Shown here one piece after another: positions 5,497 through 11,589 of a stretch of DNA of 12,669 bases. The DNA comes from Methanomassiliicoccaceae archaeon (GTDB lineage Archaea; Thermoplasmatota; Thermoplasmata; Methanomassiliicoccales; Methanomethylophilaceae): positions 1 through 12,669 of the forward strand of contig WRKA01000168.1 of assembly GCA_009778265.1 (NCBI GenBank), read 5' to 3'. Position 1 is the stretch's first letter. Each line of letters begins with the position of its first letter. Position numbers and translations under genes: made by a program. The notes under the pieces were generated by a model. It was not told the DNA's origin. It saw only the letters and a program-made list of their open reading frames with translations, and did no database searches.

Positions 5497-5793
5497 ATGA
5501 ACTCTACCGAAAGGATAACAGTGAGACTTACGCCGGAGAAGGCGGAGATGGTTCAGAGACTCGTGGACAACGGGGAATACGACAATGTGTCCGATGTCAT
5601 ACGGGAAGCGCTGGACGAGTTCCTGAAGATACGTTTCCCGTCCGGGAATATCGATCGCGTCACGGTGGATATACCGAAAGCGAACGTCGTAAAACTGGAG
5701 GCACTGGTCCAGGACGGCGATTCGGTGTCAATAGACGACGCGATAAGGAACGCCGTGCGCGAATACACGAACGCGCGTCTCAGGTCACTGTGA
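5497..5793 (+). CDS. cdrS: Tandem ribbon-helix-helix regulator, CdrS-like
   Basis: A 98-residue protein with two RHH units. The first (about 6-45) has the strand RITVRLTP, helix A EKAEMVQRLVDNG, the turn DNVSDVI and helix B REALDEFLK. The second (about 53-92) repeats the pattern: RVTVDIP, KLEALVQDG, VSIDDAI, RNAVREYTNARL. Such DNA-binding proteins normally act as dimers of one RHH per chain; here one chain could supply both strands of the beta-ribbon. Its stop lies four bases before the ftsZ start. That matches the cdrS-ftsZ2 operon known from haloarchaea, where CdrS controls cell-division genes, hence the name. The open frame extends back to 5434, but the TATA position and domain start support 5497. 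Confidence 0.75.
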   Translation: MNSTERITVRLTPEKAEMVQRLVDNGEYDNVSDVIREALDEFLKIRFPSGNIDRVTVDIPKANVVKLEALVQDGDSVSIDDAIRNAVREYTNARLRSL

Positions 5794-5797
5794 TACG

Positions 5798-6691
5798 ATG
5801 TTCGGATTTTTCAAAAAGAAAAAGGAAGAATGGAGCGGCGAGGCCTTGGGTACGCTGGCGGTGGGCTGCGGCGGCGGAGGCTGCAACATGGTCAACCGTC
5901 TGGGTAAGATATCCGATGTGGACATACTGACGGTGAACACCGACCGTAAAGGATTGATAAGGTCGAGGAGCAACCGCCGTATACTTTTAGGCGACGGTTC
6001 GCTGGAGGCGGGATGCAACGGCGACACGGAACTCGGAGCGTCGCTTGCGGAGGAGGCATCCGAAATGATAGGAGAGTACGTCGGAAGATACCTCAACGTT
6101 CTGATATTGGTGGGGCTGGGAGGAGGGACCGGCACAGGTTCCGTGAAGGTCATAGCGGACACCGCAAAACGTAAGGGATCGAGAACAACGGTGATCGCGT
6201 CGCTTCCGATGTCGTTCGAATCCGAAAGAAGGAGGACCGCCGCGGAAGCATTGGACGGCATAATGAGAAGTTCTGATACACTCGTTGTAATGGACGGCGA
6301 CAGATTGGCGGAGATAGACCCGATGCTCGGCGTCGGGGAAGCGCTGAGCGTCCTCGATCAGATGATATGCGAATCCTTTCTGGACATCAAGGATATGATG
6401 GAGGGGGACGATGCCGGATCATTGTTCGCAATGATGAAAGGCAGGATGTTCACTGTCTCATTCGCGGAAGGGATGCATGCTGAAAAGGTCGCGGACATGC
6501 TGGTCAGCGGACTGATGATGAACGCCGAAGTGATATCGAGGCCGATAATATTCGTCCGCGGGAACATACCGGACGGTCAAGAAAGGCCGATATCCGAGAA
6601 AGTATCGGGATCCACGGGTTTCGAACCGGTGTTCGTCCGCGGTCCGTCCGGCCAGGGGATGAATCTGGTGATGTTCGCGCCGATACGCTGA
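5798..6691 (+). CDS. ftsZ2: FtsZ-family tubulin homologue, short and divergent
   Basis: A 297-residue tubulin/FtsZ GTPase; typical archaeal FtsZ is 350-390. The GTP site is clear: VGCGGGGCNMVN (22-33, T1), TVNTDR (45-50), the tubulin signature LGGGTGTGS (107-115, T4) and SLPMSFESERRR (135-146). The nucleotide-contact segment reads MDGDRL where FtsZ normally has PND(K/R)L. Helix H7 fits EALSVLDQMICESFLDIKDMM (181-201, split by alignment), but the T7 loop that should follow as NxDxxD is EGDDAGSLFAMM, without the usual acid pair. No disordered linker or C-terminal peptide is present. The N-terminus, MFGFFKKKKEEW, is aromatic and strongly basic and might contact the membrane. The symbol ftsZ2 rests mainly on the cdrS neighbour. 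Confidence 0.82.
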   Translation: MFGFFKKKKEEWSGEALGTLAVGCGGGGCNMVNRLGKISDVDILTVNTDRKGLIRSRSNRRILLGDGSLEAGCNGDTELGASLAEEASEMIGEYVGRYLNVLILVGLGGGTGTGSVKVIADTAKRKGSRTTVIASLPMSFESERRRTAAEALDGIMRSSDTLVVMDGDRLAEIDPMLGVGEALSVLDQMICESFLDIKDMMEGDDAGSLFAMMKGRMFTVSFAEGMHAEKVADMLVSGLMMNAEVISRPIIFVRGNIPDGQERPISEKVSGSTGFEPVFVRGPSGQGMNLVMFAPIR

Positions 6692-6711
6692 TCTTCCGTT
6701 CCGCCGTTCAG

Positions 6712-7410
6712 TCATTCATTCTTCTTTATCAGCTTGGCCGCGTCGCCGAACACGCCGAGCAGGGTGGCATATTCCCACTTTGTCGGAACGGCGCGGCCCA
6801 GCATCCTTCTGAACATGACCGCCGTCGTCCCGCGCCGCTGTTCCGGGTAATCGATCGCGTCAAGCAGATCGTCAAAGAATCTCATCATGCGTTCCCTCTC
6901 ATCCGGTTCCGCCGGTGTGGGAGAAGCGGCGACACAGCCCGAGATCTCATACATGACGATGGTCGCCGCATGCGACAGGTTCAGGACAGGGTATGTCTCG
7001 CTTGCCGGCACGGTGATCAGAAGATCGCATCTTGCCAGCTCGTCCTGCAATAATCCGATGTCCTCGCGGCCGAACACTATCGCCGCCTTTCCCTCGAAAT
7101 CATTCATCTTTTCCGCGAAGTCGGAAACGGCCATCGGAACCCTGACGTAATTGTTCTCCCCTTTCGTGACGATGCCGCTAGTTCCGACAACGAACGAACA
7201 TCCGCCGACCGCTTCTTCCAACGTGTTCACGGTAACAGCATCCCGTAACAGGTGAGAACCGTGCTTCGCCCGTCTGTAAGCGTCGTCGCCGATCTCGCAC
7301 GGATCGACAAGATACAATTCATCGAGATCGAAATTCGCCATCGATCTGGCGACGGCACCGATGTTCCCTTCGAATTTGGGTCCCACAAGCACAATTCGGA
7401 TATTACCCAT
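6712..7410 (-). CDS. trmJ: tRNA 2'-O-methyltransferase of the TrmJ/SpoU type
   Basis: A 232-residue SPOUT methyltransferase; TrmJ makes Cm/Um32 in tRNA using SAM. Motif 1 is GPKFEGNIGAVARSMANF (10-27) with the conserved Asn-Ile-Gly and Arg22; motif 2 is VFGREDIGL (112-120); motif 3 is ETYPVLNLSHAATIVMYEI (138-156), the trefoil-knot SAM site. A helical tail follows, as in TrmJ. I start at the ATG at 7410 because MGNIRIVLVGP matches the family N-terminus. An in-frame ATG at 7446 would fit a leaderless transcript from the box at 7462-7471 and add 12 residues. It is convergent with ftsZ, 20 bases apart. Closely related SpoU enzymes with other tRNA targets are an alternative. Confidence 0.83.
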   Translation of the reverse strand: MGNIRIVLVGPKFEGNIGAVARSMANFDLDELYLVDPCEIGDDAYRRAKHGSHLLRDAVTVNTLEEAVGGCSFVVGTSGIVTKGENNYVRVPMAVSDFAEKMNDFEGKAAIVFGREDIGLLQDELARCDLLITVPASETYPVLNLSHAATIVMYEISGCVAASPTPAEPDERERMMRFFDDLLDAIDYPEQRRGTTAVMFRRMLGRAVPTKWEYATLLGVFGDAAKLIKKNE

Positions 7411-7461
7411 GAGTCCGCATCGGTCAAGTGGTATGTAATTCTTCATATCGAACGCGAACAA

Positions 7462-7471
7462 CAATAATATG
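7462..7471. promoter_or_regulatory. Shared AT-rich promoter core between trmJ and the CoA-enzyme operon
   Basis: CAATAATATG reads as a TATA-like element on both strands. On the plus strand initiation about 25 bases on would be near 7492, next to the GTG at 7495; on the minus strand it would be near 7441, close to the 7446/7410 starts of trmJ. One compact element may therefore drive both genes, with the plus transcript leaderless. Confidence 0.4.
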
Positions 7472-7494
7472 TATCCCCACCTCGCTTAACGGAC

Positions 7495-8250
7495 GTGGAC
7501 ATTCCGAAGGACCATCCGAGATACGATTCATTGGTGACGAGGGAAAGACTTGCGGACCTCGTTAAAAAAGGCATAGTTACGCCGACCGGCCTGATATCGC
7601 ACGGCAGAGGAGAGGCGTTCGATTATTTGTTGGGTGAAAGAACAACGGATGCCGCTCTCAGATCGGAAAAAGCGGCGGCGGCATATCTTCTCAATGCGGA
7701 AAGACCGATAATATGCGTCAACGGGAACGCCGCGGCGCTAGACGCAAAAGGACTGATAGAATTAGCGAATGCAACAAATTCGAGGATAGAGGTGAACATC
7801 TTCCACAGAACGGAAGAGAGAATGGCCTCTTTGATACGATACATGGAAGAGAACGGAGCGGAGAACGTGCTCGGCGGTTCTCCGGACGCAAGGATCCCGG
7901 GGTTGAGTTCGGATCGTGCGTTGTGCACGAACGAAGGCATATTCTCATCGGATGTGATACTCGTGCCGATAGAGGACGGCGACCGCGCGGAAGCGCTGGT
8001 GAGAATGAATAAGATAGTTATTGCGATCGATCTCAATCCGTTGTCCAGGACATCGAGAGCGGCATCCGTATCCGTAGCGGATGAGATGTCCAGAGCTCTC
8101 GCGAATATGATAAGATTTGCAAAAGAACTGAAGGATGACGATAAAGAAAAGAAGAATATTTTATCGGAATTCTCCAATGACGATAACAGAACGGCAACGA
8201 TGAGAACGATATGTGAGAATCTCACGTCGGTGATGAACGACAGGAAATGA
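7495..8250 (+). CDS. 4-phosphopantoate--beta-alanine ligase (archaeal phosphopantothenate synthetase)
   Basis: A 251-residue member of the archaea-only COG1701/DUF137 family, which joins 4-phosphopantoate to beta-alanine with ATP in archaeal coenzyme A synthesis, replacing bacterial pantothenate synthetase and kinase. Diagnostic blocks are IPKDHPRYDSLVTRERL (3-19), LISHGRGEAFDYLLGERT (33-50), ICVNGNAAAL (73-82), PDARIPGL (130-137), LVPIEDGDRAEALV (156-169) and IAIDLNPLSRT (176-186). A variable charged tail follows residue 205. The GTG start at 7495 is supported by homology from the third residue on and by the TATA spacing. It is the first gene of a five-gene plus-strand operon; a gap of 18 bases separates it from the homocysteine hydrolase. 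Confidence 0.92.
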   Translation: MDIPKDHPRYDSLVTRERLADLVKKGIVTPTGLISHGRGEAFDYLLGERTTDAALRSEKAAAAYLLNAERPIICVNGNAAALDAKGLIELANATNSRIEVNIFHRTEERMASLIRYMEENGAENVLGGSPDARIPGLSSDRALCTNEGIFSSDVILVPIEDGDRAEALVRMNKIVIAIDLNPLSRTSRAASVSVADEMSRALANMIRFAKELKDDDKEKKNILSEFSNDDNRTATMRTICENLTSVMNDRK

Positions 8251-8268
8251 AAGATCGGCAGTGATAAA

Positions 8269-9504
8269 ATGAGCGAACTGGAAAAGGGAATGAGAAGGCT
8301 CAAATGGGCGGAGGCGCACATGCCCGTCCTCAACGAGATAAGGGAACGTTTCAGGAAAGAACGACCGCTGAAAGGTCTCAAGATCGGGATGGCGCTGCAC
8401 ACCGAAGCAAAAACCGGAATTCTTGCTGTAACGCTGGCGGAGGCCGGCGCGAAGGTGAGATTGGCAAGCTGCAACCCGTTATCGACGGACGATTCGGTCG
8501 CTTTAGCGTTAAGGGAAGGTTACGGACTGGAAGTATACGCTAAAAAAGGAGAAACGCAGGAAGAGTATTACGAACATCTGAACAGCGTTCTCGATATGTC
8601 CCCGGACCTCATAATCGACGACGGTGCGGACCTTATCGCGATACTTCATACAACGAGAACGGACCTCCTGAAGAACGTCAGAGGGGCGAACGAAGAGACC
8701 ACGACGGGCGTGGTAAGACTGAGGGCACTGGCGGCCGACGGCAAATTGAAGTTCCCTGTGATCGCGGTGAACGATGCGAAAATGAAATTCCTGTTCGACA
8801 ACCGTTACGGTACCGGACAGTCCGCATTCGACGGATGGATGAACGCGACGAACCTTCTCGTCGCCGGAAAAAGGATCGTCGTTGCGGGATACGGATGGTG
8901 CGGCAAAGGCATCGCCATGAGAGCGAAGGGATTGGGTGCCAACGTCATCGTAACAGAAGTGGACCCGGTGAGGGCGATCGAGGCGCGTCTGGACGGTTTC
9001 GAGGTGATGAGGATGATCGATGCCGTAAAAATTGCGGATGCCGTTCTAACGGTCACGGGATGCAAAGCGATCGTTTCCGAGGATCATCTGAAAGTGATGA
9101 AGGACGGCTGTTTATTAGGGAACGCGGGACACTTTGATAATGAAATAGATAAAAAAGCGCTGGATTCGTTATCCGTGAGCAAGGAAAAAGTAAGGGAGTT
9201 CGTTGACGAATATAAATTCAAAGATGGCAGGAAAGTTTATCTTATCGCCGACGGAAGACTGATGAACCTGGCCGCGGGCCAGGGTCATCCCGCGGAGATA
9301 ATGGACACAAGTTTCGCAACGCAGGCGTTAGCAATAGAACATCTGGCAAAGAATTGGAAAAAGATGAAATGTGAGGTCCATACGGTACCGGAAGAGATGG
9401 ACGCCGAGATAGCAAGGATCAAGTTAAGGACGATGAACGTGACCATAGACGAGTTGTCGGAGGAACAGAAGAGATACATCAGCGGATGGGAGGAAGGCAC
9501 CTGA
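8269..9504 (+). CDS. ahcY: S-adenosylhomocysteine / S-inosylhomocysteine hydrolase
   Basis: A 411-residue NAD-dependent hydrolase that removes the methyl-transfer product, giving homocysteine and a nucleoside. Visible sites: LHTEAKT (43-49), DDGAD (117-121), NEET (141-144), NDAKMKFLFDNRYGTGQS (168-185) with Lys173 and Asp177, the NAD loop GYGWCGKG (207-214), NAGHFDNEID (285-294) and DGRLMNLAAGQGHP (328-341). The purine-binding segment reads H-x-E-x-K (44-48) where the human enzyme has H-x-T-x-E. That version is found in archaeal and thermophile enzymes, some of which, such as the Methanocaldococcus one, prefer S-inosylhomocysteine. The choice between the two substrates is open. The gene overlaps or abuts the PfkB kinase, which could phosphorylate the released nucleoside. 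Confidence 0.93.
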   Translation: MSELEKGMRRLKWAEAHMPVLNEIRERFRKERPLKGLKIGMALHTEAKTGILAVTLAEAGAKVRLASCNPLSTDDSVALALREGYGLEVYAKKGETQEEYYEHLNSVLDMSPDLIIDDGADLIAILHTTRTDLLKNVRGANEETTTGVVRLRALAADGKLKFPVIAVNDAKMKFLFDNRYGTGQSAFDGWMNATNLLVAGKRIVVAGYGWCGKGIAMRAKGLGANVIVTEVDPVRAIEARLDGFEVMRMIDAVKIADAVLTVTGCKAIVSEDHLKVMKDGCLLGNAGHFDNEIDKKALDSLSVSKEKVREFVDEYKFKDGRKVYLIADGRLMNLAAGQGHPAEIMDTSFATQALAIEHLAKNWKKMKCEVHTVPEEMDAEIARIKLRTMNVTIDELSEEQKRYISGWEEGT

Positions 9505-10418
9505 ACCCGTTCCTGTCCGTTTACGGTCATATTACGATAGATCAGATAATGACCGTCGGCGAGTTCCCCAAAAGGAATACATCGGAGAATATAACGTCAA
9601 AAAAGATACTGATAGGCGGAACCGGTACGAATATAGCGGTAATAGCGTCATCGCTCGGAGTTCCGACGGCATTATGCGGATTCATAGGTAACGATTTCCC
9701 GGAGAGTTTCAAAGAGTTCATAGCTTCAAAGAAAGTGATAACGGACGAGATGATCGTTCAGGATGGATACTGCACCGCGCAGGCGCTTATTGTGAATGAC
9801 GAAAAGATGGAACAGAGGGCGTTCTTCTACCAGGGCCCGCAGGGTTCCGCGTCATCCCTGAACAACATACTGAAGAAGAACGCTTCCGTATCGAGATACG
9901 CGCATTTCTCGACGGGCGATCCGGATTATTATCTCACGATAATGTCGTTAATAAAGAACAAAGAAAGGAAGATATCGTTCGATCCGGCGCAGGAGATCCA
10001 TAAGATCTGGGATACGGCGAGATTCAACAGAGCGCTGGAGATGTCGGACATACTTTTCTGCAATAAACACGAAGCCGTTTCCGTATTGAGGTACGCGTCG
10101 GCCGATTCGTTATCGGATGTGAGAGCTAAGATGACGGTGTGCACAAAAGGCGACGAAGGAAGCGAATTGTATACGAATGGAAGATTGACGAACATTCCGG
10201 TGATAGCGGCCGAACGCATCGCGGACGCAACAGGCGCCGGCGACGCGTACAGAGCGGGATTCTACGCCGGGAAATACAGAGATTATTCCGACGCCGATTC
10301 TCTGATCATCGGGGCGGCGACGGCGTCGTTCATCGTCGAAGAAACGGGAGCGTTATCGAAGATACCGACATGGGAAATGGTGTTAGAGCGTGCCGACCGT
10401 TATCTGGGGAAATTCTGA
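9486..10418 (+). CDS. PfkB-family kinase, probable nucleoside kinase
   Basis: A PfkB/ribokinase-fold kinase of up to 310 residues. Signature 1 is GGTGTNIAVIASSLG (44-58); the catalytic block is DATGAGDAYRAGF (247-259) with base Asp253; NKHEA (193-197) and CTKGDEGS (219-226) are also typical. The archaeal nucleoside kinase MjNK (inosine, guanosine, cytidine) belongs to this family, and the upstream hydrolase yields adenosine or inosine, so salvage of that product is likely, though a sugar kinase remains possible. The ATG at 9486 overlaps the hydrolase by 19 bases. A GGAGG at 9489-9493 lies inside that overlap and is ideally spaced for the CTG at 9501, which forms a CTGA overlap with the hydrolase stop, so the true start may be five codons later. 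Confidence 0.82.
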   Translation: MGGRHLNPFLSVYGHITIDQIMTVGEFPKRNTSENITSKKILIGGTGTNIAVIASSLGVPTALCGFIGNDFPESFKEFIASKKVITDEMIVQDGYCTAQALIVNDEKMEQRAFFYQGPQGSASSLNNILKKNASVSRYAHFSTGDPDYYLTIMSLIKNKERKISFDPAQEIHKIWDTARFNRALEMSDILFCNKHEAVSVLRYASADSLSDVRAKMTVCTKGDEGSELYTNGRLTNIPVIAAERIADATGAGDAYRAGFYAGKYRDYSDADSLIIGAATASFIVEETGALSKIPTWEMVLERADRYLGKF

Positions 10419-10948
10419 TGATAATATCTATAACGGGAACGCCGGGAACCGGAAAAACAACGATCGCTTCCGCGCTCAGAGAAAAAGGCGAACAAGTGAT
10501 AGATCTGAATCACCACATAGAAGAGAAAGGACTCAAGGAACGTTTCGATAAGAAAAGAGATACGTATAATGTGGACGTCGATAAACTGAACGCATCGCTC
10601 CGTTCCTGCATCCCCGAGGAGAATAACGTTTTCCTCGAAGGCCATCTGTCGCATTTCCTGGACTGCGATATCATCGTGGTGATAAGATGCAACCCTTCTG
10701 TGTTATACGAAAGGTTAAAGAAAAGGAATTACGCCCCTCAGAAGATATTAGAGAACGTGCAGGCCGAAGCGCTGGACGTGATCCTTTGCGAATCGGCGGA
10801 GAACAATGCGCACGTTTTTGAGATGGACAACACATCATGTACGCCGGAACAGGCGGTATCGATGATCTACGATATGATCCGGGGAGAGAAAGAAAGATAT
10901 CTGCCGGGAAGCGTTAACTGGTCCGAGGAAATGATAAAATGGTGTTAG
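10418..10948 (+). CDS. Fap7/AK6-like adenylate kinase
   Basis: A 176-residue archaeal 'putative adenylate kinase' (COG1936), the archaeal relative of eukaryal Fap7/hCINAP. It has ATP/AMP kinase-like activity and in yeast and archaea is linked to 40S/30S maturation through Rps14. The P-loop is GTPGTGKTT (7-15), the NMP region has DLNHHIEEKGL (29-39), EGHLSH (74-79) is the Walker B-like part, the LID is KRNYAPQKILENVQAE (102-117) and the C-terminus YLPGSVNWSEE is typical. The ATG overlaps the kinase stop as TGATG, indicating coupling. The frame is open back to 10139, but that stretch is a shadow of the PfkB gene. A link to the nucleoside-salvage genes, through AMP or IMP, is an inference. Confidence 0.87.
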   Translation: MIISITGTPGTGKTTIASALREKGEQVIDLNHHIEEKGLKERFDKKRDTYNVDVDKLNASLRSCIPEENNVFLEGHLSHFLDCDIIVVIRCNPSVLYERLKKRNYAPQKILENVQAEALDVILCESAENNAHVFEMDNTSCTPEQAVSMIYDMIRGEKERYLPGSVNWSEEMIKWC

Positions 10949-11589
10949 ACGAACATAGGTCTAAAGTTGATTTCGCACTGACTCCCGTTGCAAAAAGACT
11001 GATCAACGTGAACCCTAATACAATATCATGGATAGGTCTGATAATTGCGTTCATCTCCGGCCTTCTGTTCTATCTGTCCGGTACTGCAACAAAATGGGAA
11101 TGGCTCCTTATCGCGGGAGCGGTCGTCGTCATCGTCTCCGGATATTTTGACGCGCTTGACGGAAAGGTGGCGAAACTTTCAGGAAAAGCATCCAAAAAAG
11201 GGGACTTCCTGGATCATGTGTTCGATCGGTATGCCGATGTGTTCATGATCGGCGGTGTGGCGGTAAGCACATGGTGCGACCCGTACATCGGAATGCTTGC
11301 ACTCGTCGGAGTTCTTCTGACGTCGTACATGGGCACGCAGGCGCAGGCCGTCGGAGCTCCGAGACTCTATGCCGGATTCTTGGGAAGAGCGGATCGAGTG
11401 GTGCTGAGCACATTGTTCCCGATAATACAGTTCATTGCCTTGTGGTTGGGACACGGTTACATAGATGTCTTCGGTTACGTGACGTTATCGTGGCTGGAGA
11501 TAATGATGCTTTGGTTCGCGATCGTAGGGAATCTCACGGCGATACAGAGAGCGATCGTCACGTGGCGCAATATGTCGAAAGAAGGATGA
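10939..11589 (+). CDS. CDP-alcohol phosphatidyltransferase, archaetidylinositol phosphate synthase-like
   Basis: A 216-residue integral membrane enzyme with the family signature DxxDGxxA(R/K)x8GxxxDxxxD, seen as D71, D74-G75, A78-K79, G88, D92 and D96. About six hydrophobic helices are visible: roughly 28-47, 54-70, 98-112, 115-132, 154-170 and 180-198. The acids bind two metals and move the phosphoalcohol onto CDP-archaeol at the membrane. The pattern HRSKVDFALTPVAKRLINVNPNTIS near the start (6-30; here described, split as two helices) and overall size fit archaetidylinositol phosphate synthases, though the alcohol cannot be proven. The ATG overlaps the adenylate kinase end by ten bases. It is the last gene of the operon and its TGA directly abuts the priL stop. 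Confidence 0.83.
   Translation: MVLDEHRSKVDFALTPVAKRLINVNPNTISWIGLIIAFISGLLFYLSGTATKWEWLLIAGAVVVIVSGYFDALDGKVAKLSGKASKKGDFLDHVFDRYADVFMIGGVAVSTWCDPYIGMLALVGVLLTSYMGTQAQAVGAPRLYAGFLGRADRVVLSTLFPIIQFIALWLGHGYIDVFGYVTLSWLEIMMLWFAIVGNLTAIQRAIVTWRNMSKEG

Noticed and set aside
7623..8474. 283-residue frame antisense to the phosphopantoate ligase
   Set aside because: It is a Ser/Ala/Phe-rich mirror of a clearly conserved gene and has no domain.
10139..10417. Upstream extension of the adenylate kinase frame
   Set aside because: Arg-rich out-of-frame translation of the PfkB gene; the P-loop start at 10418 with TGATG overlap is clear.
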